From: Jatrophihabitans sp. GAS493
Lineage (GTDB): Bacteria; Actinomycetota; Actinomycetes; Mycobacteriales; Jatrophihabitantaceae
Reading direction: 5' to 3'
DNA length: 64,000 bases
Assembly (NCBI RefSeq): GCF_900230215.1
Contig: NZ_LT907982.1
Coordinates: 1,178,001-1,242,000, forward strand
Shown: piece by piece, positions 26,391-35,125 of the stretch
Layout: every line of letters begins with the position of its first letter
Position numbering within the stretch: position 1 is the first letter of the stretch
Notes under the pieces: generated by a model
Told to the model about the DNA's origin: nothing
What the model saw: only the letters and a program-made list of their open reading frames with translations
Database searches by the model: none
Program-made: the position numbers and the translations under genes

Positions 26391-27428
26391 ATGCCGATCG
26401 CAACCCCGGACGCCTACGCCGACATGCTCGACCGCGCCAAGCAGGGCGGCTTCGCCTACCCGGCCATCAACTGCACGTCATCGGAGAGCATCAACGCGGC
26501 CCTGCGCGGGTTCGCCGACGCGGGAAGCGACGGCATCATCCAGTTCTCCACCGGCGGGGCCGAGTTCGGCTCCGGTACCGGGGTGAAGGACATGGTCACC
26601 GGCGCGGTCGGGCTGGCCGAGTTCGCGCACGTCGTCGCCGCGAAGTACCCGATCACGGTCGCGCTGCACACCGATCACTGCCCCAAGGACAAGCTCGACA
26701 GCTACGTCCGACCGCTCATCGCCATCTCCCGTGGGCGGGTCGACTCGGGCCAGGCGCCGCTCTTCCAGTCGCACATGTGGGACGGCTCGGCCGTGCCGCT
26801 GGATGAGAACCTGCAGATCGCCAAGGAGCTGCTGGCGGCGGCTTCGGCGGCCAAGATCATCCTCGAGATCGAGGTCGGCGTCGTCGGCGGCGAGGAGGAT
26901 GGCGTCGAGGCCGAGATCAACGAGAAGCTCTACACGACCGATCAGGACTTCCTGGAGACGCTGGATGCGCTCGGAGCCGGCGACCAGGGTGCCCGGTATC
27001 TGCTCGCTGCGACCTTCGGCAACGTGCATGGCGTCTACAAGCCGGGCAACGTCAAGCTGCGCCCGTCGGTGCTGCAGGACGGCCAGGCGGCGGCGGCGGC
27101 GAAGCTCGGGTTGCCGGCCGGCTCCAAGCCGTTCGACCTCGTCTTCCACGGTGGGTCCGGCTCGGACCTGAGCGATATCCGGGACGCGCTCTCCTACGGT
27201 GTGGTGAAGATGAACGTCGACACCGACACCCAGTACGCCTTCACCCGTGAGATCGCCGGGCACATGTTCACCAACTACGACGGCGTGCTGAAGGTTGACG
27301 GCGAGGTCGGCAACAAGAAGGCCTACGACCCCCGCTCGTACCTCAAGCTGGCCGAGGTCGGGATGGCGGCCCGCATCGGAACGGCCTGCGAAGACCTCCT
27401 GTCGGCCGGCAAGTCCCTCGGCGCGTAA
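26391..27428 (+). CDS. fbaA: Class II fructose-bisphosphate aldolase
   Basis: Cytosolic zinc aldolase of glycolysis and gluconeogenesis: fructose 1,6-bisphosphate to dihydroxyacetone phosphate plus glyceraldehyde 3-phosphate. The 345-residue product has ALHTDHCPKDKLDSY (catalytic Asp and zinc His), the acidic EIEVGVVGGEEDGVE, the phosphate loop VFHGGSGSDLSDI and the later KMNVDTDTQYAFTR. ATG 26391 has GGAG about eight bases upstream; the frame opens at 26343 but that segment is not aldolase-like. It is followed by a palindromic element and, after the DUF559 gene, by DUF3151 and purA. Confidence 0.97.
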   Translation: MPIATPDAYADMLDRAKQGGFAYPAINCTSSESINAALRGFADAGSDGIIQFSTGGAEFGSGTGVKDMVTGAVGLAEFAHVVAAKYPITVALHTDHCPKDKLDSYVRPLIAISRGRVDSGQAPLFQSHMWDGSAVPLDENLQIAKELLAAASAAKIILEIEVGVVGGEEDGVEAEINEKLYTTDQDFLETLDALGAGDQGARYLLAATFGNVHGVYKPGNVKLRPSVLQDGQAAAAAKLGLPAGSKPFDLVFHGGSGSDLSDIRDALSYGVVKMNVDTDTQYAFTREIAGHMFTNYDGVLKVDGEVGNKKAYDPRSYLKLAEVGMAARIGTACEDLLSAGKSLGA

Positions 27429-27474
27429 GCCACCGTTGGGACCGTCCGAACGTTCGACCGTCCGACCCGTCCGT

Positions 27475-27522
27475 GAAGGTCCTGCACACTGCGTACCCCG
27501 GTGCGCAGGGTGCAGGACCTTC
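27475..27522. repeat. Palindromic element, copy A (possible terminator of fbaA)
   Basis: Near-perfect 23-bp inverted repeat (arms 27475-27497 and 27500-27522) with a 2-nt loop. The left arm begins GAAGGTCCTGCACACTGCG and the right arm ends GTGCAGGACCTTC. It lies 46 bp after the aldolase stop and could terminate transcription, but related copies nearby suggest a dispersed repeat. A decayed third copy starts around 27546 (CCTCCTGCAAT, then GCAGAACCTTC near 27590). Confidence 0.7.
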
Positions 27523-27613
27523 GCCGGCATCCTTCGACCTGCCCACCGAACCTCCTGCAATTTGGGGGTCCCGGTACTCAAGGCGCAGAACCTTCGCCGC
27601 GGCCGGCGCCGGG

Positions 27614-28528
27614 TCAAGCTGGCAGCTGTAGCGCCTCGCGCAGTTGCGCGGCCACGTACCTGGGCTCGGTCCTGACCACCACGCTCGGAAATCGCAGAAT
27701 CACCGACCCTGATATGGCGAGGGCGTTCTGCCGCAGTTGATCGGCGATCCAGTGCTGTGCATTCAGGTGAATCGCGCCGTCCACCTCGACGATGACCCGT
27801 GTCCCATCCCGGCGGACCCACTCAGCGTCCAGGTATCGGCGACGTCCAGTGGCGTCGACGCGCACCGCCTGATGTTCGGGTAGCGGAAGTCGAAACCGCC
27901 GGCAGAGCGCGAGGAAGTCGATTTCGCTGAGCGCTTCGGTCCCTTGGCCGATGTCGTCGATGGCGTGAGCCAGTACAGCGTGGTGCCGCGTCGTCGGTGC
28001 TGCTGCGAGGGATCGGTGCAGGGCGTCGGTTTCGGTAACGCGCTGCTGCACCGCCGCCGCGAGGATGGCGCAGGCGTGCCGCGGAGAGCGCATGCCTGAG
28101 GCCGCCACGATGAGCGCCGGGGCAGGTCGGTGTAACAGTTGGGTCTGGGATAGCTGCTGGCGTCGCCAATCGGCGACGAAGTGGACGACGGCCGCAATCT
28201 CGGGCAGCGGCCGGATTCTGGCGCCGCGCGGCACAAGCACGTGCACCTCGTCTCGATGCCAGCCGGTGAGCCCGTGCTGCTCGGCCGCGGTGAACGAGGT
28301 CGCGACGCATCTGGGCCCGTGGTGCAGGACGACGGCGCGCACCCGCTCGTCAGCGGTGAGCAGTGAGTTGTGCTGGACGACGACCCTTCCGATCCGCTGC
28401 CAACGTCTGGCCTGCAGTTGCGCGCGGACGGAGTCCCGGGTCCAGCCCTGCCGGTACAGGTCGCTGGGCGTTTGCACGGTCTCGTCGTAGGCGTCGGGGA
28501 CGGAGCGAAGGGCAGATCGCGTCAGCAC
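27614..28528 (-). CDS. AbiEi-like / DUF559 domain protein
   Basis: 304-residue protein typical of actinobacterial genomes. An N-terminal AbiEi-antitoxin-like winged-helix region (about residues 20-110: GWTRDSVRAQLQARRWQRIG, HGLTGWHRDEVHVLVPRG) is joined to a C-terminal Vsr/DUF559 nuclease-like domain (DAEWVRRDGTRVIVEVDGAIHL, SVILRFPSVVVRTEP). The D...EVDG pattern resembles the PD-(D/E)xK active site. No partner toxin gene is adjacent, so toxin-antitoxin function is not supported. The start appears to be GTG 28528 with only a weak SD (GGTGAG). It is bracketed by palindromic repeats of one family. Confidence 0.75.
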   Translation of the reverse strand: MLTRSALRSVPDAYDETVQTPSDLYRQGWTRDSVRAQLQARRWQRIGRVVVQHNSLLTADERVRAVVLHHGPRCVATSFTAAEQHGLTGWHRDEVHVLVPRGARIRPLPEIAAVVHFVADWRRQQLSQTQLLHRPAPALIVAASGMRSPRHACAILAAAVQQRVTETDALHRSLAAAPTTRHHAVLAHAIDDIGQGTEALSEIDFLALCRRFRLPLPEHQAVRVDATGRRRYLDAEWVRRDGTRVIVEVDGAIHLNAQHWIADQLRQNALAISGSVILRFPSVVVRTEPRYVAAQLREALQLPA

Positions 28529-28621
28529 CTCACCAGCGTCGCGGTCAGTTGCCGGCCGCGAAGCCGCCGACGCGACCCTGTGGACGACCGAGTGGCCTGG
28601 GGACGACCACCGCCAGCGCGA

Positions 28622-28666
28622 AGCTCCTGCACATCGGGTATCGGAGTACGCAATGTGCAGGAGGTT
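28622..28666. repeat. Palindromic element, copy B
   Basis: Inverted repeat of the same family as copy A: left arm AGCTCCTGCACATCGGGTA, right arm TACGCAATGTGCAGGAGG, 17 bp paired with two mismatches. It is on the other side of the AbiEi/DUF559 gene, upstream of DUF3151. The shared core is CCTGCACA-y-TGCGTA. Confidence 0.6.
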
Positions 28667-28690
28667 TGCCGGGATGGGTGGGCGTCCGTG

Positions 28691-28696
28691 CAGAAT
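28691..28696 (+). promoter_or_regulatory. -10 box (CAGAAT) of leaderless DUF3151 gene
   Basis: CAGAAT is followed by six bases and ATG 28703, the same arrangement as upstream of map (identical hexamer and spacing). Confidence 0.5.
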
Positions 28697-28702
28697 GGCG
28701 GT

Positions 28703-29107
28703 ATGACGAAACTCGGCGACCTCCTCTCCTCACCGACCCGCCTCGGCGACGACCCGGCCGTGGACCTGCTCGCTGCCGGCACGCCGGCGGTCGAGGTGGC
28801 CGCGAAGTATCCCGCCTCATCGGCCGCCTGGGCCGTGCTGGCCGAGGCGGCGCTCGCTGCCCATGAGCCGGTGACCGCCTACGCCTACGCCCGCACCGGC
28901 TACCACCGCGGCCTGGACGCCCTGCGCCGCAGCGGATGGAAGGGCAACGGCCCCATCCCGTGGTCGCACGTGCCGAATCAGGGCTTCCTGCGGGCGCTGC
29001 ACGCGCTGGCCGAGGCCGCCGCGGCGATCGGCGAGACCGACGAGGCGACCCGCTGTTCGACCTTCCTGCACGACAGCGACCCGGCCGCCGAAGCAGCCCT
29101 GAGCTAG
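28703..29107 (+). CDS. DUF3151 family protein
   Basis: 134-residue cytosolic protein of the actinobacterial DUF3151 family, often found between the aldolase gene and purA, as here. Characteristic stretches are AWAVLAEAAL, AYAYARTGYHRGLDALRRSG and the Trp/Pro-rich GNGPIPWSHVPNQGFLRAL. The Ala-rich helical repeats and length suggest a TPR-like helical domain. The frame is open far upstream (from 28370), but only the part from ATG 28703 is family-like and it has a leaderless -10. Function unknown. Confidence 0.88.
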   Translation: MTKLGDLLSSPTRLGDDPAVDLLAAGTPAVEVAAKYPASSAAWAVLAEAALAAHEPVTAYAYARTGYHRGLDALRRSGWKGNGPIPWSHVPNQGFLRALHALAEAAAAIGETDEATRCSTFLHDSDPAAEAALS

Positions 29108-30668
<1,561 letters not shown>

Positions 30669-30732
30669 CGGGCGTGGTTGCGGGGTGATCGGGCCGGTCG
30701 CCGGCGCTGAGAACTGGCTAACGCCCAAAGTC

Positions 30733-30745
30733 ATGTGTGACACAT
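30733..30745. promoter_or_regulatory. Short palindrome, candidate TetR operator
   Basis: ATGTGT-G-ACACAT is a perfect 6+1+6 palindrome in the 214-bp gap between purA and the TetR-family gene, 138 bp before the TetR start. Size and symmetry suit a TetR dimer, but it is short enough to be chance. Confidence 0.3.
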
Positions 30746-30882
30746 CCGACCCAACTCTCTGGATGGGGCGCCGTTGCTGCGAGTAGCGTGAGCCGTTCGC
30801 GAGACACGTCGGTCACGACTCCGCCTTCACGAGCGATCCTGACCGGCCGATCACGAGCCGAACACGACCGGAAGGCCTTCGG

Positions 30883-31509
30883 ATGCCACGTATGGGATTG
30901 ACGCCCGAGAAAGTGGTCATTGCCGCCGCGGAGATCGCTGACTCCGGCGGACTCGACGAAGCGTCGCTCTCCAACGTCGCCGCCGCGCTCGGTGTGCGGG
31001 TCCCCAGCCTCTACAAGCACGTCGACGGGCTGGACGATCTGCAGGTCCGGATCGCCCTCTACGGGGCCGAGACGCTGCTGGCCAGCCTCGGGCATGCGGT
31101 GGACGGGAAGTCCGGGCGTGACGCGCTGCTGGCCGCATTCACCGCGCACCGCCGCTTCGCCACCTCGCACCCCGGGCAGTTCCAGGCCTTGGTGCGCGCG
31201 CCGCTCTCGGCGCAGCAGCGCAGCGAGTTCGGCAGCGGCATCGAGGAGATTCTGCGCAAGATCATGGACGACTACGGTGTGCGCGGCGCGGAGGCGACCC
31301 ACGCCATCCGTTCGGCCCGCAGCGCGCTGACCGGCTTCGCGTCATTGGAGTCGCTGCGGGCCTTCGACGCCGACGAGGACACCGAGGCCAGCTTCTACGC
31401 GATGATCGCCCTCTTCGACCGTGGGCTGGCCGGCCCCGGTGTCGCTGCCCCGCGACGCGGCGGATTCCGCCTCCCCGGCCTGCCCGCACTGCCGATCCCG
31501 GGGCGCTGA
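30883..31509 (+). CDS. TetR/AcrR family transcriptional regulator
   Basis: 208-residue repressor-type protein. The N-terminal helix-turn-helix covers about residues 10-55 (AEIADSGGLDEASLSNVAAALGVRVPSLYKHV). The C-terminal ligand/dimer domain contains HRRFATSHPGQFQALVRAPL, as in the TetR_C_33/WHG-type group. The last 20 residues are Pro/Gly-rich. The ATG has GGAAGG seven bases upstream. It ends two bases before purD, so the two are co-transcribed; a link between the regulator and purine genes is not established. Confidence 0.88.
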   Translation: MPRMGLTPEKVVIAAAEIADSGGLDEASLSNVAAALGVRVPSLYKHVDGLDDLQVRIALYGAETLLASLGHAVDGKSGRDALLAAFTAHRRFATSHPGQFQALVRAPLSAQQRSEFGSGIEEILRKIMDDYGVRGAEATHAIRSARSALTGFASLESLRAFDADEDTEASFYAMIALFDRGLAGPGVAAPRRGGFRLPGLPALPIPGR

Positions 31510-31511
31510 CC

Positions 31512-32759
31512 GTGCGCGTTCTGGTTGTCGGATCGGGGGCCCGCGAACACGCGATTTGCCTGAGTTTTTCGGGTGATTCACGGGTCACGTCGCTGATCTG
31601 TGCACCCGGCAACGCGGGTACGGCGGCGATCGCCGAGCAGCGTCCGTTGGATATTCTGAACCCGGCCGCGGTGGCTGCGCTGGCCGTCGAGCTCGGTGCC
31701 GAGTTCGTCGTCATCGGCCCGGAGGCGCCACTCGTCGCCGGGGTGGCCGACGCGGTGCGGGCGGCCGGCATTCCCTGCTTCGGGCCGTCGCAGGCCGCCG
31801 CTCAGCTGGAGGGGAGCAAGGCCTTCGCCAAGGACGTCATGGCCGCGGCCGGCGTCCCGACCGCGCGGTCCCGGCTCTGCCTGGACGCTGCTCAGGCCGC
31901 TGCGGCGTTGGACGAGTTCGGCGCACCGTACGTGGTGAAGGACGACGGGCTCGCCGCCGGCAAGGGCGTCGTCGTCACCTCCGATCGGGACGAGGCGCTG
32001 GCCCACGCGGCCGAGTGTGGCCGGGTCGTCATCGAGGAGTATCTGGACGGCCCGGAGGTGTCGCTCTTCTGTGTCACTGACGGCCACACCGTCGTCCCGC
32101 TGCTGCCGGCTCAGGACTTCAAACGCATCGGCGACGGCGACACCGGACCGAACACCGGCGGGATGGGGGCCTACGCGCCGCTGCCGTGGCTGCCGCCGGA
32201 GACCGTCGACCAAGTGCTGCGCGAGGTGGCCCAGCCGACGGTTGAGGAACTCGCGGCGCGCGGAGTGCCGTTCGCCGGCCTGCTCTACATCGGCCTGGCG
32301 ATGACCTCGGCCGGCCCACGGGTGATCGAGTTCAACGCCCGATTCGGAGACCCCGAGACCCAGGTCGTGCTGGCGCTGCTGGAGTCGTCGCTGCTGCAGC
32401 TGCTCTATGCCGCCGCTGTGGGCACGCTGGCCGAGGTGCCGTCGTTGGTCTGGCGGGACGAGTCGGCGGTGACGGTGGTGATCGCCGCCGCGAACTATCC
32501 GGGAACGCCCCGGCTGGGCGACGTCATCACCGGATCCGAGGCCGAGGGTGTCATCCACGCCGGCACCCGGCGCCGCGAGGATGGAGCGATCGTCTCCTCC
32601 GGTGGGCGCGTGCTGTCGGCGACGGCGACCGCATCCACGCTGGCCGGGGCCCGGGATCAGGCCTACACGGTGCTGTCGGGCATCGACCTGGCCGGCGGGC
32701 AGTTCCGCACCGACATCGCCCAGCGCGCCATCTACAAGGAGATCGAGATCCCGCAGTAG
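31512..32759 (+). CDS. purD: Phosphoribosylamine-glycine ligase (GAR synthetase)
   Basis: ATP-grasp ligase of step 2 of purine synthesis: phosphoribosylamine plus glycine plus ATP to glycinamide ribonucleotide. 415 residues, normal length. The N-terminus VLVVGSGAREHAI is diagnostic; the ATP-grasp core includes YVVKDDGLAAGKGVVV and EEYLDGPEVSLFCVTDG, and the metal site ends VIEFNARFGDPETQ. The start is GTG 31512, two bases after the TetR stop. Confidence 0.97.
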   Translation: MRVLVVGSGAREHAICLSFSGDSRVTSLICAPGNAGTAAIAEQRPLDILNPAAVAALAVELGAEFVVIGPEAPLVAGVADAVRAAGIPCFGPSQAAAQLEGSKAFAKDVMAAAGVPTARSRLCLDAAQAAAALDEFGAPYVVKDDGLAAGKGVVVTSDRDEALAHAAECGRVVIEEYLDGPEVSLFCVTDGHTVVPLLPAQDFKRIGDGDTGPNTGGMGAYAPLPWLPPETVDQVLREVAQPTVEELAARGVPFAGLLYIGLAMTSAGPRVIEFNARFGDPETQVVLALLESSLLQLLYAAAVGTLAEVPSLVWRDESAVTVVIAAANYPGTPRLGDVITGSEAEGVIHAGTRRREDGAIVSSGGRVLSATATASTLAGARDQAYTVLSGIDLAGGQFRTDIAQRAIYKEIEIPQ

Positions 32760-32804
32760 GCCGGCCGCCGTCCTGCCTCCTTGCCCGGAGGGACTGTGAC
32801 GCGC

Positions 32805-32810
32805 GACACT
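32805..32810 (+). promoter_or_regulatory. -10 box (GACACT) of leaderless paralogue 1
   Basis: GACACT is followed by six bases and the in-frame GTG 32817. The two paralogues downstream have the same arrangement. Confidence 0.5.
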
Positions 32811-32816
32811 GTAGGT

Positions 32817-33491
32817 GTGCCCACCGGGCCGGAGGAGAGCGAACGCCTTCTCGACGTCGTCGAGCTCTACGCCGACGATCTTGACGGAAGCGCCTATTCG
32901 GCGCGGGCCAGCGACCTGGTATCAGACCTACCTCGCCCGCGGCGGCCCCGAGGTTGGCTAGGCGTTGTAGCCGTGCTCGGCCTTCTGCTGGCCGCGTTCG
33001 TCTTCGGCCGGGCATCGGTGACGCGGGTGCCAGCGGTGACGGCGAAGCTGGCTGCCCCGACGAGTGCGGTCAGCGTGACGTCGGCGTCCGAGTCGAACCT
33101 CATCTGCGACCGTCCGGCCTACGAGCTGACCGTGGTCGCCGGAGTCGGCACCGAGGACGCGGTGGCCGCCGTCGCCACCTACTTTCCGGGATTCGTGCTG
33201 CAGTCGGCGCATCGCTTCGTCTACGCGGACACCCTCAAGCTCTGCCGGGTGGAGCTCACGGCCAGCGACCGCGCGGGAGTCGCACTGCGGCTGCAGGCGC
33301 ATACCGGCCCGGGCAACCCCTACGACGTGATGGCCAACCGGATCCTCACCGGCCAGCACGTCATCGTGCTGTCGCACATGTCCGACAACGGGTTCGTCGT
33401 CTCGATCGAGATCGCCGGGCCGGCCGCCGCGTCGCTGCCCTCGGTCAGCGACTTGGAGCGCTTCGTCGCCGATCCGGTGTTGGCGGCCTGA
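32817..33491 (+). CDS. Single-pass exported protein, tandem family member 1
   Basis: Protein of about 224 residues: a cytoplasmic acidic/Arg-rich N-terminus (about 45 residues), one membrane helix (WLGVVAVLGLLLAAFVFG) and an extracytoplasmic domain of about 150 residues. The domain has two Cys (LICDRPAYEL and LKLCRVEL), likely disulphide-bonded, and ends LPSVSDLERFVADPVLAA. This layout and closing motif recur in the next two genes. GTG 32817 is chosen for its leaderless -10; GTG 32796 with GGAGGG is the alternative. Function unknown. Confidence 0.75.
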   Translation: MPTGPEESERLLDVVELYADDLDGSAYSARASDLVSDLPRPRRPRGWLGVVAVLGLLLAAFVFGRASVTRVPAVTAKLAAPTSAVSVTSASESNLICDRPAYELTVVAGVGTEDAVAAVATYFPGFVLQSAHRFVYADTLKLCRVELTASDRAGVALRLQAHTGPGNPYDVMANRILTGQHVIVLSHMSDNGFVVSIEIAGPAAASLPSVSDLERFVADPVLAA

Positions 33492-33498
33492 GACCGGA

Positions 33499-33526
33499 TT
33501 GCGTGCGCCGAGCTGCCTGACACACT
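33499..33526 (+). promoter_or_regulatory. Promoter of leaderless paralogue 2
   Basis: TTGCGT (33499-33504), 16-bp spacer, CACACT (33521-33526), then six bases to GTG 33533. This fits a sigma-70-like promoter for a leaderless mRNA. Confidence 0.5.
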
Positions 33527-33532
33527 GGTCGG

Positions 33533-34279
33533 GTGAGCAATCGGGAATGGGAGAACCTCGAGATTATCGAGACCTTCGGCGAACAGGACGTCTACCGCGC
33601 CTTCGCCGCTCCCGCCCAGCGCACAGCTGCTACCGAAGAGGATTCAGTAGACGTCGGTGTCGAACCCGGCAGCCATCCGCCGGTATCGACCAGCACGCAA
33701 TCGACCGGAATGCGGTGGCGCCTGGCCGGTGCAGTGCTTCTGACCGCGCTCCTCGCGTCGCTGGTCGGCTATGCGGTCGGCAATCACACGGGCCGCGGTG
33801 AGGCCGAACGTGCGCCGGTCGCGTCGTCTGCGGCGGTCGACGTGACGCCCCTACCGACGTATGAGTTCACGTCGCCCGACCAGGGGCCCTGTGACCGGCT
33901 AGCGGCGACCACCGACGAGATCGTCCCCACCTCGCCGCTCGTGCGGGCGATGCACTGGCACTTCCCGACGTTCCAGATCAGCTCGCTGAGCACCTCGCGC
34001 TACGACGACAACGACCAGGTCTGCAATGTCGCGGTCGATGCGGTCGATGCGTCCGGGATAACGGCCACGGTCCAAGCCGGCTACTACGGGATCGGGCAGG
34101 ATTCGTCGGCGTCCGGCGTCAGCAGCTTCCAGGGTCAGTTTCAAGAGTCCTACGACCACTCGAGCATGGCCCACAACTACCAGGTCACCGTGTCGATGAG
34201 CTCCCTGAACAAGTCCAGACTGCCGGCCCCGGCTCGGCTGGTGGCCTTCGCGACCGACCCGCTCCTCTACGGCAACTGA
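33533..34279 (+). CDS. Single-pass exported protein, tandem family member 2
   Basis: 248-residue protein with a cytoplasmic N-terminus (about 60 residues), one helix (LAGAVLLTALLASLVGYAVG) and an extracytoplasmic domain. The domain shows Cys in GPCDRLAAT and DQVCNVAVDAV, HWHFPTF where member 1 has ATYFPGF, and a closing LPAPARLVAFATDPLLYGN. It is homologous in layout to the genes on both sides. The stop lies inside a 22-bp imperfect tandem duplication (34256-34299). Function unknown. Confidence 0.78.
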   Translation: MSNREWENLEIIETFGEQDVYRAFAAPAQRTAATEEDSVDVGVEPGSHPPVSTSTQSTGMRWRLAGAVLLTALLASLVGYAVGNHTGRGEAERAPVASSAAVDVTPLPTYEFTSPDQGPCDRLAATTDEIVPTSPLVRAMHWHFPTFQISSLSTSRYDDNDQVCNVAVDAVDASGITATVQAGYYGIGQDSSASGVSSFQGQFQESYDHSSMAHNYQVTVSMSSLNKSRLPAPARLVAFATDPLLYGN

Positions 34280-34354
34280 CCCGCTGCTGGACGGCAACTG
34301 ACTCGCGTTCGCCGACCGGCCCGAGGTTTTGTGGCGGTGCCCGCCGGGCGGTGG

Positions 34355-34360
34355 CAGTCT
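34355..34360 (+). promoter_or_regulatory. -10 box (CAGTCT) of leaderless paralogue 3
   Basis: CAGTCT is followed by exactly six bases and ATG 34367, the third such arrangement in the paralogue series. Confidence 0.5.
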
Positions 34361-34366
34361 GAGGCT

Positions 34367-35101
34367 ATGCGTGACGACGATGGGGTCGAATGGCTAACCG
34401 CAGAAGCTGGTGAAGCTGCGGGACTGCCGATCCCCGGCCGTCCCGACCATGCCTTGGCCACGGTCGCGCCGCCCTTCACGGGGTCGCCCGAGACGATCTC
34501 AGCTGGAGCCCGACGCCGGCCGCTCTCGCCGACCTGGTCGCGTCGGCTGCGCTGGGGTGCCGTGCTGATCGCCGCGGTCGCGCTGGTCGGTGGGGCGATC
34601 CAGCTGGCCCGTCTACATGCTCGACCGTCGGCGTCCCAACTCGCGGCCCAGCAAGACCTGGTGAGTCGGATCGTGGGTGCGGCAACTCCGGTCGAACTGC
34701 AGCCGGTGATCGCCCGCGGGGTTGCCGACGGATCATGCCGACCGGTCACCGGAGACTCGATGACCAGCCGCGTCAATGTCGCCGTCGTCCCCCGGCTGGC
34801 CAACTATGTCAGCTTCGATCAGAGCGAGACCTTCGAAGCCGGCAGTTCGCTCTGCGCGGCCACCGTCCGTCTGCACGGGGTGGGCGGGGTGGTGCTGGTG
34901 GTGTCGGTCGAGACGCCGTTCAACGAGCCGGCTCGCTCGCTCTACGTCTCGCGTAGCGTCAGCACCGGACGCGTGCAGGCGCTGAGCCGAGTCACGCCGG
35001 ACGGCTGGCGGGTGGTCGTCGGAGCCATCGGGCCGGCGAAGAACCTTCCGTCCCGGGCCCAGCTGGCGGCGATCGCCGCCGACCCGGGGCTGACCTGGTA
35101 G
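34367..35101 (+). CDS. Single-pass exported protein, tandem family member 3
   Basis: 244-residue protein: cytoplasmic N-terminus, one helix (WGAVLIAAVALVGGAIQLA), then an extracytoplasmic domain with Cys in DGSCRPVTG and SSLCAATVRL and the closing LPSRAQLAAIAADPGLTW. The Cys pair, the strand-rich middle and the L-x3-A-x-DP-x-L ending align with members 1 and 2. It is followed after 24 nt by purB. The triplet interrupts a purine block, but nothing links it to purine metabolism. Confidence 0.75.
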   Translation: MRDDDGVEWLTAEAGEAAGLPIPGRPDHALATVAPPFTGSPETISAGARRRPLSPTWSRRLRWGAVLIAAVALVGGAIQLARLHARPSASQLAAQQDLVSRIVGAATPVELQPVIARGVADGSCRPVTGDSMTSRVNVAVVPRLANYVSFDQSETFEAGSSLCAATVRLHGVGGVVLVVSVETPFNEPARSLYVSRSVSTGRVQALSRVTPDGWRVVVGAIGPAKNLPSRAQLAAIAADPGLTW

Positions 35102-35125
35102 AGCGATGCGGGACAATTGAACACC

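Noticed and set aside
27614-28528. Reading this gene as half of a type IV toxin-antitoxin pair
   Set aside because: Only the AbiEi-like domain is present; no AbiEii-type nucleotidyltransferase gene lies on either side.
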